A stretch of DNA of 64,000 nucleotides from Serripes groenlandicus (GCA_031761405.1 JASEVX010000003.1:119514727-119578726), one strand, 5' to 3'; shown: positions 48,236 to 58,990, numbered from the stretch's first letter. Translations and numbers: made by a program. Notes: generated by a model from the sequence alone, not told the origin.

Positions 48236-49161
48236 AATATGATTGTGTTTTCTGAGTCCTGTGATTTAAAACTAACTCTTGTGATGAAGAACCAAGTAGA
48301 AACTGGAGAGACGATTCCTTGTTTATTATATTGTGAAATGCTCCTTTCTTTATATTGTTAGTACAATATAAATAAGACCAGTTACCAGAATAGCTATATA
48401 CCTCAGCGAGCTTAATCCATGCCGCAACATCCCTTTTGTATTAACTTTGCTTGCTGATTGTATTGCAACCAAATTACTATTAAGTAGTGATAACAGGTTG
48501 GAATTTATATTTGTTCAAATGGAGGGGTTCTCTTTGCCAAACTTCAAGGTTTTGTACATCTTGGTAACATCAAAAGGACGGGCCTTTATGTTCTCTTTAC
48601 TAGCAGTAAACAACATTTGATATGTCAACCTTGTTACAATGGGTTCACTATTGAAAAGAATACCAATTTCGTCTACACTGTACGGATATGATTGCATTCT
48701 ATGTCTTCTTTAGATATCCAGAACGTTGCAAACTTTGATAATTATGTGGCGAACAATCACAGCATTTGCACTGTAACACGTACAGATAAGGTATTTAGTC
48801 TGCTAGGTCGGTACAACATACAATGTGAAATTGGCAAACGCAAAACAAATTTCCTTCAAAAACTGTAAAATGCCTACGAATTGTCTCACTAACCAGATTT
48901 AAATTAGTTTAAAACAATTCAATGTACTCGAAAAAATGTTTTATTTCCGATACTTTCAATTTATTGCAAACATATGGTTTAACTGCATGCATTGTATGTG
49001 CACTCGTATCGAACTACTGGCACATTCCCTGAGAACAAAGTTCTTTGAAAAGGAAAGTGTTGAGGGTCGTTGAACGGAAGTTTGACTGCGAGCGTCAAGA
49101 AAGAATGAACCTCCACCATGGCTTCGACCGTTTTGTGTCTGTTCACAAAAATAGCCTTCCA

Positions 49162-49187
49162 TTTTGGGAGAGAGATGGGAGAGAGAT

Positions 49188-49255
<68 letters not shown>

Positions 49256-49270
49256 TACAGACAGACAGAA

Positions 49271-49354
<84 letters not shown>

Positions 49355-49376
49355 CAGACAGACAGACAGACAGAAA
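49162..49376 (+). repeat. (GA)n followed by (CAGA)n microsatellite
   Basis: A GA run (about 49190-49224) passes into about 35 copies of acag. The repeat opens several long frames on both strands (RERER, TDRQ, LSVC). These are artefacts. Confidence 0.95.
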
Positions 49377-49431
49377 AACAGACGGACGGACTCATGGGAG
49401 AGTACTTGTGGGGTTATTTCGTTTGATGTTT

Positions 49432-49457
49432 TACTTGTGGGGTGCACCCCACAAGTA
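49432..49457. repeat. Perfect 26-bp palindrome
   Basis: The half-site tacttgtggggtg is followed directly by its exact complement. A single related word (gtacttgtgggg) lies at 49402-49413. Confidence 0.85.
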
Positions 49458-49461
49458 TGCA

Positions 49462-49498
49462 ATTCATTCCGTAATTAACCCCCTTTTACGGAATGAAT
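49462..49498. repeat. 13-bp hairpin next to the palindrome
   Basis: attcattccgtaa (49462-49474) pairs with ttacggaatgaat (49486-49498) across 11 bases. Confidence 0.8.
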
Positions 49499-50314
49499 AA
49501 CATTAATATGCAACTGAGATACCTGTTATAAAAAAAAAACTATTTATCTAAGTGTCTTTATAAGGGTGGTGTATGGGCTTTAAGACGGACGAACGGAAAA
49601 TACAAAACAAACAAAAGTTAATTAATGTCAGTATATGAGATGCACCATAGCTGAACTTAACTAAATGCATTTGTTGATAATAGCTTCCCACCAAAGAAAC
49701 GCTTGACCGAAACGAAGAGAAAAGCGATCATAGGAAGGGGTTGCAAAACACGTGCAGAAATATACCCACATCAACATATCTCAACAATTAATATATACAA
49801 TATTACAAAAGCACAAAAACAAACAAAACAAACATGACATAAAATAATACTGTATTTATTTAACCCGATACAAAGTACTTGTAACTATTTCATACGTTCT
49901 GTAGAAACAGTACCACATGTTTGTCATAGTCTTTAAGCAGTACGCTGTTCAAGTTCGGATTCAACCCGAATAGAGCTTCAGCATACTCCTTACCATTCAA
50001 AGAATCTAGCATATTGATAGTACAACTACCAAATTTGACATAAGTTATTTGTTGAAAGGAATACATAAAAACAGTTAATCAGAATATGCTCAGTCAAACT
50101 TGTTTTAATATCTCTATTTCCACACCGTGAGCAATGAGAGAAATCAGTGCATGCCGTGTATGCAATTATTTAGGCGATAGAAACACAAGCACGTAGCATA
50201 TCGGATTACGTTTAGCGTAGTCCCACACTGGATTAGCAGATAACTGATACTGTAGTTTTCTGTATGATACAAACTGTCTCGAAGACGTTCTAACATTCCA
50301 TTATTCTATATAGT

Positions 50315-50650
50315 CAGGGGCGTAGCTCCCTTTAAGCAGTGTAGGCACGTGCCTACACATTTTTCCCCAAAAATGCAGCTGCGGCGATAGACATCTGCGT
50401 AATGTATCGACCAGATCAGCCTGTGCTGTCCGCGCAGACTGATCCGGCCGGCACATTCCGTCTTAGGGGGATAGATGTATAGAGTAGTTATTCCTGAAAC
50501 AGAAAATCCACAGGAGGCGAAAAGTGTCTATCCGGGTAGGCCTGTGTGGCATGCTTAGGCTGATCCGGGTCGATACTTTACGCAGAGTCCACAATGTTCA
50601 TTTACTCACGAGACGGCCTACACATTGATTATTGCAAAGCTACGCCCCTG
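50315..50650. mobile_element. hAT-like MITE with a second MITE nested inside
   Basis: Ends caggggcgtagct and agctacgcccctg are exact 13-bp inverted repeats of the CAGGGGCGTAGC type. Inside, tctgcgtaatgtatcgacca and gatcagcctgtgc (from about 50375) pair with ggctgatccgggtcgatact, ttacgcaga (to about 50590). This is a bivalve MITE built on 'agcctgtgc-gtccgc'. A clean 8-bp target duplication could not be identified. Confidence 0.75.
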
Positions 50651-51294
50651 ATCTGATAGTAGTTACGAACCTTTGTATTAGTACAATGTTTCCAAAAATA
50701 TCTACTAGAAAAATCGCCATATGCTAAATAATCTTCCAAGCAGAGAAACAACATCCGAAATAAACCCGAAATCGGAAGACCCATTCTTAAACAAACTAAG
50801 ACGTTATAAAAATAAACGTTTGACTGTGCAGTCCCTTTCTAATCGACACACTATGCAAAAGCTATGTTAGTTAGAACGTGTATGAAAAGATTCAACTGAA
50901 GAAGAATATGCTTTGATGTTTGTCATCGTATATTTCGTTGTGTTTTATTTCTTGAAAAACATAAGGGCTCATTTGCATGCATGGTTTGCTTTACGGGTCT
51001 GTTCACCAGTTCGTGTGTATGTAATAATTCCATACGTGAGTGCGCCTCAAAATAATGTTTCCAATTCAGAATGTTATCAACTAGAACCTGTTTATGTCGA
51101 AGTCCAAAATCAGGTCCGATTTTCATATAATATATTCAGTTATCTTCCGTTCACCAGTATGAGTGTATATATGATAATTTCATGCGAGTACTAGCCCCAG
51201 AATACATTTACCTCTTACAGAAAGCCATGTCCACTAAAACCTAAATATTTATCTTTTCAACTGAACAAGAACCTGCTGTGATGTTTGTCAACAT

Positions 51295-52435
51295 TTATTT
51301 TGGTGACTGATGGCCAGGAGAATTGAAATAGGGTCTAATTTGCATTCAATACGTTCAGATTCAGTATTTGAAAGATAGAAATAAAGTTTTTAGAGAAATA
51401 TTGTGTTCGTCAATTCGTCAACAAAATTGACGTGTTGACGAATTGACGAACTTGGCGTAGCGCTTCTGAATGACTGATCGACATGAAAGTAGACAAAAGG
51501 ACTTAATTTGCATTTAATACGTCCAGATACATTATCTTAAAGACAGAAATAAAGTTTTTAGAAAAATATGTTTTCGTCAATTCGTCAACAAAAGTGACGT
51601 GTTGACGAATTGACGAACTAGACAAAGCATTCTGAATGACTGATGGCCATGGAATTTGAAATAGGGCCTAATTTGCAGTCAATACATCCAGATACTTTTT
51701 TAAAGGAAAGAAATAAAGTTTTTAGATTTATTTTTTTTCGTCAATTTCGTCAACTTTATTGACAAGTTGACGAATTGACGAACTTGAAGAAGCTCTTCTG
51801 ATTGACTGATGGCCATGAAATTTGAAATAGGGCCTAATTTGCATTCAATACGTCCAGATACTTATCTAAAGGAAAGAAATAAAGTTTTTAGAAAAATATT
51901 AATTTCGTCAATTTCGTCAACTGTATTGACAAGTTGACGAACTTGAAGAAGCTTTTCTGATTGACTGATCGTCATGAAAAATGAAATAGGGCCTAATTTG
52001 CATTACGTTCAGATACTTATCTAAAGGAAAGAAATAAAGTTTTTAGAAAAATATTATTTTCGTCAATTTCGTCAACTTTATTGACAAGTTGACGAGTTGA
52101 CGAACTTGAAGAAGCTCTTCTGATTGACTGATCGTCATGAAAAATGAAATAGGGCCTAATTTGCATTCAATACGTCCAGATACTTATCTAAAGGAAAGAA
52201 ATACAGATTTTAGAAAAATATTTTTTTCGTCAATGTCATCAACATTATTGACAAGTTGACGAATTGACGAACTTGAAGAAGCTCTTCTGATTGACTGATC
52301 GCCATGAAACATGAAATGGGTCCTAATTTGCATTTAATACGACCAGATACATTATCTCAGGGACACTATATTACATATATATATATATAGTGTCCCTGAT
52401 TTTTTTAAAGTAAAAAAGAAAGTTTTTAGAAAATA
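51295..52435 (-). repeat. FB-2 right arm: seven units in opposite orientation
   Basis: The complement markers 'cgtccagatacttatctaaa' (or variants) occur at about 51352, 51521, 51686, 51851, 52009, 52176 and 52343. Each comes after gggcctaatttgcattcaat and before a self-complementary gtcaa/ttgac segment. Confidence 0.9.
52357..52399. repeat. Small palindrome inside the last right-arm unit
   Basis: tcagggacactata (52357-52370) pairs exactly with tatagtgtccctga (52386-52399) around an AT-rich loop. It interrupts the array unit, so it is probably a later insertion. Confidence 0.7.
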
Positions 52436-52544
52436 TGTCACTCGTCAACCTAACTTCACGAACCTAAAAAAATGTCACAGTTCGTCACTCGTCAATTCGT
52501 CACTCGTCAACCTAACTTCACGGACTTAAATGCTTACATATTGT

Positions 52545-52612
52545 ATATTATGCTTATGTTTCCCATATGTGGGACTATGCTTATATATTGAATAAATTGA
52601 ATTGAATTGAAT
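52545..52612 (+). repeat. LINE-like 3' tail
   Basis: gggactatgcttatatattg followed by aataaattgaattgaattga. A terminal (attga)n is a usual 3' end of some non-LTR elements. No coding part is attached. Confidence 0.4.
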
Positions 52613-52635
52613 ACTTCATAACGGTAAAATCATTA

Positions 52636-52916
52636 CAGTAATGTCTTGTTAATCCGGAATCCGTTAAACCGGTAACCTCGCTATTCGGAAATGGGTTTTC
52701 TGCTTGCATATTTCACTTGCAAATAGTGTAAATCCAAATCAGAGGGCTCTTGTATATTGCTAGAAATTCACATTCAAGTTAAAAAAAATCAAAATTGATA
52801 TAAAGTTTTAAATGATCAGCATTTAAAGAGTAAACTGTTTATTAGTTAATCCGGAAACTTCGTTTATACGGAATGTATCTAGACAACCAACGGTCCGAAT
52901 GAACGAGACATCACTG
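52636..52916. mobile_element. pogo/Tc1-like MITE, 281 bp
   Basis: TA on both sides (52634-52635, 52917-52918). The left end cagtaatgtcttgttaatcc matches the complement of the right end (gaatgaacgagacatcactg). Second copies of 'ttaatccggaa' occur near both ends. Confidence 0.8.
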
Positions 52917-53366
52917 TATACGAATATATGGAATTTCGATAACGACCAATAACGTGTTTAACTAGGGTGCTGCTGACTACTTTAAAAAGTGAGCCGCAAC
53001 CAGGTTACCGAATAACACCACAGTGAATGTTATTTTCCTATCTTCAGTTTAGGTATAGGAAGGGTGAAGTGATGGACACACTTTAGGTTCGACTCGAAAA
53101 AGTAAAGTACCTACATTCATTCCAAGCGGGGGTTCGGAATCAAATATAAATATCACCGAAAGAGGAGCCAATCTTTCTACTTGAAATGTTCTCAACCCGG
53201 ACATTTTGGGCGCTGTTCTAACATTCAATTGCATATCATAATGACAGGCCTTTCAATATGCATGCACAAAATATCAACGAGCTATTTCTCATTCCACCGA
53301 TGGGTAATCGAAACTAACGTTGCTACGTCCTACATTTTTTAATTTACGAGAACTAGAGACTTTTAA

Positions 53367-54688
53367 AAACAAGAGGGTCATTATGGCCCTCGATCGCTCA
53401 CCTGTGACTCCAATAAACCCTAGCCGTTTCTAACAACTTCTGAAAGTTTCAAAAATATTGAACAGTTTTCAAGTTATTGTAAATCTATACTACAAACGTC
53501 TACAGCGGGGACATTTTAATAATAGGGAAAATATTTGAACAAGTTATGTAGAGGGTCATGAGATGATAGAACATAAGCAAATATCAAAGTAACAGGCCTT
53601 GTGTTTTTTGCAGAATAAGGTATTTGAAGTTTCATTAGAACTAGATGAGTCCATACCGGTTTTTTGTTTTTTACAATAGAGTCATCATTTTACAAATCTT
53701 GGTAGAAGACCACTACATAATGCTACATACCAAATATGAAAGCCCTCGGCCTTGTGGATTCAGACAAGAATATTTTTTGAAGATTGTTCCTATATATGTC
53801 AATGTGAAACTAAGGGCCCCTCGGGCGGGGCCATGTTTGACCCAAGAGCATAATTTGAGCAGTCTCGGTAGAGGACCAAAAAATGGTGTTTCATACCAAA
53901 TATGAAAGCCATTGGCCTTGCGGTTTCAGACAAGAAGATGCTTGATGATTTTTCCTATATAAGTCAATGTAAAACAAATGGCTTCCCGGGCGGGGCCATT
54001 TAGACCACAGGGACATAATTTGAGCAATCTTGGTAGAGGACCACAAAATGGTGCTACATACCAGATATGAAAGATCTGGGCCCTGCAGTTTCAGAGAAGA
54101 AAGTTTATAAAGTTTTTCCAATATAAGTCAATGTTAAACTAAGGGCCCCTCGGGCGGGGCCATTTTTGACCCCAGGGGCATTATTTGAATAATCTTGGTA
54201 GAGGACCACTAGCTGATGCTGCATACCAAAAATGAAAGCTCTGGGTCCTGCAGTATTAGGGGAGAAGATTTTTAAAAAACCAGAGTGCTGCATGGAGTAG
54301 ATTTCTTTGTTTGAAGATTGTTCCTATATAAGCCAATGTCAAGCTAAGGGCCCCTGGGCGGGGCCATGTTTGACCCCAGGGGCAGAATGTGAACAATCTT
54401 GGTAGAGAACCACTACATGATGCTACATACCACATACGAAAGCTCTGGGCCCTGCAGATTCAGAGGAGAAGATTTAAAAAAAAAAAAAAAAAGTTCTGCA
54501 TCGAATATAATTCTTTGAACAACTTTGAAAGGGGACCACCTAAGCCTTAAAGGTACATCTACCATGGTAAATTTGATCATCTTATATTGAGCGGTTTCAG
54601 ATAAAATGTTCTTTTAAAAAAAATGACAGATAAACAGACGGACAGACAGGTGGACGCCGGACGCCGCACTTTGTGCTCAGTTGAGCTA
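53367..54688 (-). mobile_element. Tandem-repeat element (pearl/Helentron-like), minus strand
   Basis: The plus-strand left border aaacaagagggtcattatgg, ccctcgatcgctcacctgtg is the complement of the 3' end of the 34.4 kb element. The right border cgcactttgtgctcagttg, agctaaaa is the complement of its 5' end. Five units of about 170-190 bp carry 'gggcggggccatttttgacc', 'cttggtagaggaccac' and 'accaaatatgaaagc'. Same ends with a different internal unit mark this as another subfamily. Confidence 0.75.
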
Positions 54689-54780
54689 AAAATAAATCAT
54701 AAAAAACCATATGTGTGCAACTCCTTCTTTTCTTTCTTTACCAATAGTCGGGATGTTTTCAAACATTTTGATGTGAATTA

Positions 54781-55609
54781 CCTTGATGGTTTAATGAAAG
54801 TATTACTCCCTTTGCTACTTAATCATTCTGTGTTCTGTGACCGGGCAGCGTAATTGCGGTCATACATTGCCACGGACAAACGTTTTTGCCTTTTTTAATT
54901 TGAAATTCCTGAAATAAGGTAAAGCAATGGAAGGATTTGAAATGTTACATTTACCATGAAGTTGATTTTCCATTCTTTCAAAAGATAAAACAACAAATGT
55001 CATCGATTGTGTGGCAATAATCTACCTATCGTGTGTATGTCCCCAAAAGTTCTGTAGAAATTAATGTTGTGTGTGTGTCCCCGATTCTGTTCTGAAAGTT
55101 GAGTTCCGTGTGTGTCCCCGAATGTATTCTAAAAATTCTAAGTCCTTGTTTTAAAGTTTTGAAAAGCACCTTGATGGTTTAATGAAAGTATTACTCCCTT
55201 TGCTATTTAACCATTCTGTGACCGGGCAGCGTAATTGCGGTCATTCATTGTCACGGACAAACGTTTTTGCCTTTTTTTATTTGATTTTCCTTTTGTTAAC
55301 ATGAACATTTATTGTTAACATTAAATTCAGCGAAATTTAATGACATGCTGAAATTAGGTAAAGCAATGGAAGGATTTGAAATGTTACATTTACCATGAAG
55401 TTGATTTTCCTTTCTTTCAAAAGATAAAACAACAAATGTCATCGATTGTGTGGCAATAATCTACGTATCGTGTGTATGTCCCCCAAAGGTTCTGTAGAAA
55501 TTAATGTTTTGTGTGTGTCCCCGATTCTGTTCTTAAAGTTGAGTCTGTGTGTGTCCCCGAATGTATTCTAAAAATTCTAAGTCCTTTTTTTAAAGTTTTG
55601 GGAAGCACC
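54781..55609 (+). repeat. Direct tandem duplication (388 bp offset)
   Basis: 54781-55168 is repeated at 55169-55609 with very few differences. The second copy has an extra block of about 66 bp (near 55285-55350, including gttaacatgaacatttattg). The copied sequence has 'gtgtgtgtccccgattctgtt' but no ORF of note. Confidence 0.9.
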
Positions 55610-55743
55610 ACTCTTTGTAAAAAAGTGTGGGGGAGCATTCCTTGCACAAAATTATGCTTTACAAAGTAAAATATACAAAAATAAAGAAGTCCCCATTTAT
55701 AGTGGATCCAACAGATGTCCCTGTTTGACACCGTTCACATGAA

Positions 55744-55744
<1 letters not shown>

Positions 55745-55792
<48 letters not shown>
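55745..55792 (+). repeat. (TG)n microsatellite
   Basis: About 24 TG dinucleotides with one interruption (ttt). Confidence 0.9.
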
Positions 55793-55796
<4 letters not shown>

Positions 55797-55978
55797 ATAC
55801 TTGCCTACCGAATTTTCATTAAAATTGATGATAATTTCGTGAAAGTCTGTACAGAATTGTTAAAGTTATAACAACTTTAATTATTTGTTTGTTACAGGTC
55901 ACTTTGATTATTTTGTTGTTACTTGTGACTTTAATATATTGGATTATTTTGTTACTTGTGACTTGTGTTAGTGTGAAA

Positions 55979-56083
55979 ATGTCCGATTTGTGTTTTGAGT
56001 GTTGTGACCCCGTTCGTCCACTACAACATGGCTTCACGTGCGGTATATGTGATAGATGGCAACATCGAATATGCAATACCGGT
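55979..56083 (+). CDS. Possible first exon of a PHD-like zinc-finger protein
   Basis: ATG at 55979 opens a frame carrying C-x2-C (residues 5 and 8), then a 13-residue spacer, C-x2-C, then RWQHRIC and NTG. The spacing C-x2-C ... C-x2-C-x4-H-x2-C is that of the first half of a PHD-type finger. The words PVRP and W-Q-H-R-x-C-N-T-G recall the N-terminal finger found in many mollusc proteins that also have a MULE-transposase or FLYWCH region. The frame meets a good donor (ccg|gtaact) at 56084 right after NTG, with phase 1. The frame stays open upstream to 55889, so the start could be earlier. No downstream domain is certain; a candidate second exon lies at 57509. It could also be a retained transposon-derived fragment. 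Confidence 0.5.
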
Positions 56084-56229
56084 AACTACCATTACAAAAT
56101 ATATTTTGTGCCATATACTCATTTTTACTAAAAGTGCAAGCTTAAACATCTTGTACAATTTCTCGTAGTGCTGCGCACGTGCACATTTACGTAATATTTC
56201 TGTTTTCAAAAACTTCATTTTCGCATTTA

Positions 56230-56470
56230 AAATGTCCCCATTTCTCACCATGTATGTACAGATGTCCACCTTTCTCACAATGTTTTCCAAGTTTGTCTGC
56301 CACGATGTTTTCAAAGTATGCGACCTATCTATCATGTAAAATTTCCACAATTTCACCATGTATGTACACATGTCCACCTTTCTCACAATGTTTTCCAAGT
56401 TTTTCTGCCTTGATGTTTTCGGCTTACTTATCATGTAAAATTTTACCCTTGCTCACTAAGTATGTACTTG
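56230..56470 (+). repeat. Two to three units of a 112-bp repeat
   Basis: The words 'tcaccatgtatgtac', 'atgtccacctttctcac', 'aatgttttccaagttt-tctgcc' and 'ttatcatgtaaaattt' occur twice, with a third partial unit to 56470. The 101-codon and 137-codon frames here are repeat-encoded. Confidence 0.75.
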
Positions 56471-57300
56471 CAGAAGATTTGTAGTACTGTTTGATAGAGG
56501 ATATTTCTTTTTCTCACAATGACACTTAAGTATCTAATATCATGATTTCATAGTATGCAAAAGAGTTGTAGTATTGTTCGATAGAGGACATTTCTTCTAT
56601 TCTCACAATGTTATTAAAGTATCTAATATCATGCTTTCAAAGTATGCAGAAGAGTTGTAGTATTGTTCGATAGAGGACATTTTCCCTTTTCTCACTATAA
56701 TACTAATTCATCCAATATGCAGAAGATTTGTTGTACTGTTTGATAGAGCACAATTCTCACGATGTTACTAAATTATCCAATATCATGGTTTCAAAGTATT
56801 CAACATAGTTGTAGTATTGTTCGATAGAAGACATTTCTCCTCTTCTCACAATGTTACTAATTTATCCAATATGCAGAAGATTTGTAGTACTGTTTGATAG
56901 AGGACATTTATCCTTTTCTAACAATGTTACTAAAGTATCTAATATCATGGTTTCAAAGTATGCATGAAGAGTTGTAGTATTGTTCAAATTAATAGATGAT
57001 TAATTTTAATTTAAATCCATTTCAGTGTTATGTCTTCATGGTTTCAAAGTATGCCGAATATTTGTAGTACTATTTAATAAAGGACATTTCTCCTTTTCTC
57101 ACAATGTAACTGAGTTTACCAATCTTATGGTTTCAAAGTATGCCGAAGATTTGTAGTATTGTTCGATAGAGGAGATTTATCCTTTTCTCACAATGTTACT
57201 AAAGTATCTAATCTCATGGTTTCAAAGTATGCAGAAGAGTTGTTGTATTGTTCAAGTTAATAGATGATTAATTTTAATTTAAATCTATTTCAGTTTTATG
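56471..57300 (+). repeat. Tandem repeat, about ten units of 73-89 bp
   Basis: The marker 'cagaagagttgtagtattgtt', with 'cgatagaggacattt' after it, occurs at about 56471, 56559, 56647, 56720, 56801, 56874, 56963, 57053, 57142 and 57230. The interrupter 'ttaatagatgattaatttta' occurs twice (about 56990 and 57258), so a larger repeat step exists. The array lies in the presumed intron after the zinc-finger exon. Confidence 0.85.
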
Positions 57301-57508
57301 TATACTTTCAAATATGCTTTTCCGTACCCAGCAGTAGGGTTAAAACACCTGAAAACACCATAACTGACTGTACATTTGTATATACCCGAATATTCGTATG
57401 TGAGTGATGTCACATTTAATGTTGGGATATTTCTTAGTTACACGGTATGAGTTAGTGATTCATAACCTCGCCATGTGTGTTGTCATTCTGAATACATATA
57501 TACTGTAG

Positions 57509-57621
57509 GTACACCACCGGCTGCTATGCATAGTAATGCAGCGGTAGTGTCATTTACTGTAACGTCTCTAGTAGTAACTTCTACGTCTAGGGTATCTGGA
57601 AAGGCAATGTTGAAAAAGTAA
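57509..57621 (+). CDS. Candidate downstream exon (very tentative)
   Basis: After an acceptor-like tatactgtag| a frame in the matching phase reads TPPAAMHSNAAVV and stays open for about 36 codons to a TAA near 57621. Phase compatibility with the donor at 56084 is the only support. The peptide is Ser/Thr/Val-rich and unrecognised. Confidence 0.15.
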
Positions 57622-57624
57622 TAT

Positions 57625-58080
57625 TAGTATCACAAAATGGTAAGAATATGAGTTTTAATATTGCTATCACTTTCACTGATATTAATCGTACAACTGGTTT
57701 ACCTTTGCTGTAATGAACTATATTTCAAGACGGTGGCTGTTTCAGTAACGTAACGTATATATCGCATTGCGTTATAATTTGACAAATACATACACATCTT
57801 CAAGTAAATATGTTCATATTACGACATCCATACTATTTTTTCTTATTTTGAGTTGAGTAATTGTGCTAACTACAGAAAGCCTTCAATTTTACAATATAAT
57901 AATGATAGTTTTCGATCTGGTCTCAAGCCATAATGGTCTGACAGTCTCGTGCGACACCGTGCGTTTATGAACAGTAAACGTAGGTTGTTTATTGAGGCTG
58001 GAGGACCGAGAGGAGATGAGTATTTAGTATATAGATACTTCAAGTAAAACAGCAAAAGTACACGGCATAAAAACACGACG
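57625..58080. other. No recognisable gene
   Basis: The minus-strand 71-codon frame 57870-58085 has no family resemblance. No repeated words noticed. Confidence 0.4.
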
Positions 58081-58082
58081 TT

Positions 58083-58990
58083 CAAGCTTATCTTATTTAA
58101 ACGTGCAAGGTTACAACATATGTCGCCATCTCTGTCAAATGGAGCGCATTCGATTAAGTGATCACAGTTTTGTATTTCGTCGATACTCTTCTATAGATTT
58201 AGCTCAATAGAAGCACTTAAACTATTGACCACCATGATAAACACCATGTATACGATCCGAGTTGGTGAGACCAGCAATGCAAGTTATATGGTAGTTTTAT
58301 ATATAAGTTAAACGTTTAATAACACGCTTACCTCCTCTTAAACACTTCGATATGTTAAATGGAGCGCATTGTATCACCTGATCACAGTTTTCTATTTCAT
58401 CAATACAATTCTATAAATTTAATTCATTTTAGGCATTTGAAATATCGATCACCACGATAAACAACTTGTATATGATCCGATTGGGACGACCAGCAATGCA
58501 CGTTATATGGCAGTTTTATATAAAAGTTAAACATTTAAAAACACGCTTACCTCCTCTTAAACACTTCGATATGTTAACTGGAGCGCATTCGATCACGTGA
58601 TCATAGTTTTCTATTTCATCGATACACTTCTATAAGTGTAGCTCATTCAAAACACATACACATAAAATATCGATCACCATGATAAACAACATGTAGACGA
58701 TCCGGCGACCAGCAATACACGTTATACGGCAGTTTTATATAAACTTAAACAGTTCAATAACACGTTTACCTCCAATTAAACAATTCAATCCCTCAAATGG
58801 AACGCATTCGATCACGTGATCACAGTTTTCTATTTCATCGATACACTTTAAATTTAGCTCATTGAAAGCACTTGAAATATTGACCACCATGATAAACACC
58901 ATGTATACCATCCAATTGGGGCGACCAGGAATGAACGTTATATGGCAGTTTTATATATAAGTTAAACGTTTAATAACAGGCTTCAACAAT
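58083..58990 (+). repeat. 219-bp tandem repeat, four units
   Basis: The marker 'ggagcgcatt' or 'ggaacgcatt' occurs at 58141, 58361, 58580 and 58799 (spacings 220, 219, 219). Each unit has a near-palindrome around gatcacgtgatca, then 'agttttctatttcatcgata', 'atcaccatgataaac', 'gcgaccagcaatgcacgtta' and 'tatggcagttttatat'. Confidence 0.9.

Larger units (their letters stand above)
48240..51290. other. Interior of FB-2 between the arms
   Basis: Contains no recognisable gene. The 60-codon minus-strand frame 48515-48697 has ordinary composition but no family resemblance. The CAGA microsatellite, a 26-bp palindrome, a 13-bp hairpin and a nested MITE lie here and are listed separately. Confidence 0.5.
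46911..52527. mobile_element. Foldback element FB-2 (5.6 kb) with seven-unit arrays as arms
   Basis: The ends read inward (after a 1-base indel at the tip) as tccgtgaagttaggttgacg, agtgacgaattgacgag, tgacgaactgtgacattttt on both sides without a mismatch for about 60 bases. The direct repeat aaatgct flanks it (46904-46910 and 52528-52534). Seven tandem units (159-168 bp) follow on the left (47040-48235) and seven in the opposite orientation on the right (51295-52435). About 3 kb of unrelated DNA lies between, including a hAT-like MITE and a CAGA microsatellite. No transposase is seen. The structure matches a foldback (FB-like) transposon; the family is unknown to me. Confidence 0.85.

Noticed and set aside
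48956..49500. Long open frames on both strands (up to 168 codons) rich in LSVC, TDRQ or RERE
   Set aside because: They are translations of the GA and CAGA microsatellite and have no other domain.
56021..56434. 137-codon minus-strand frame with internal repeats
   Set aside because: Repeats in the peptide reflect the 112-bp DNA repeat, and the frame runs antisense over the zinc-finger exon candidate.
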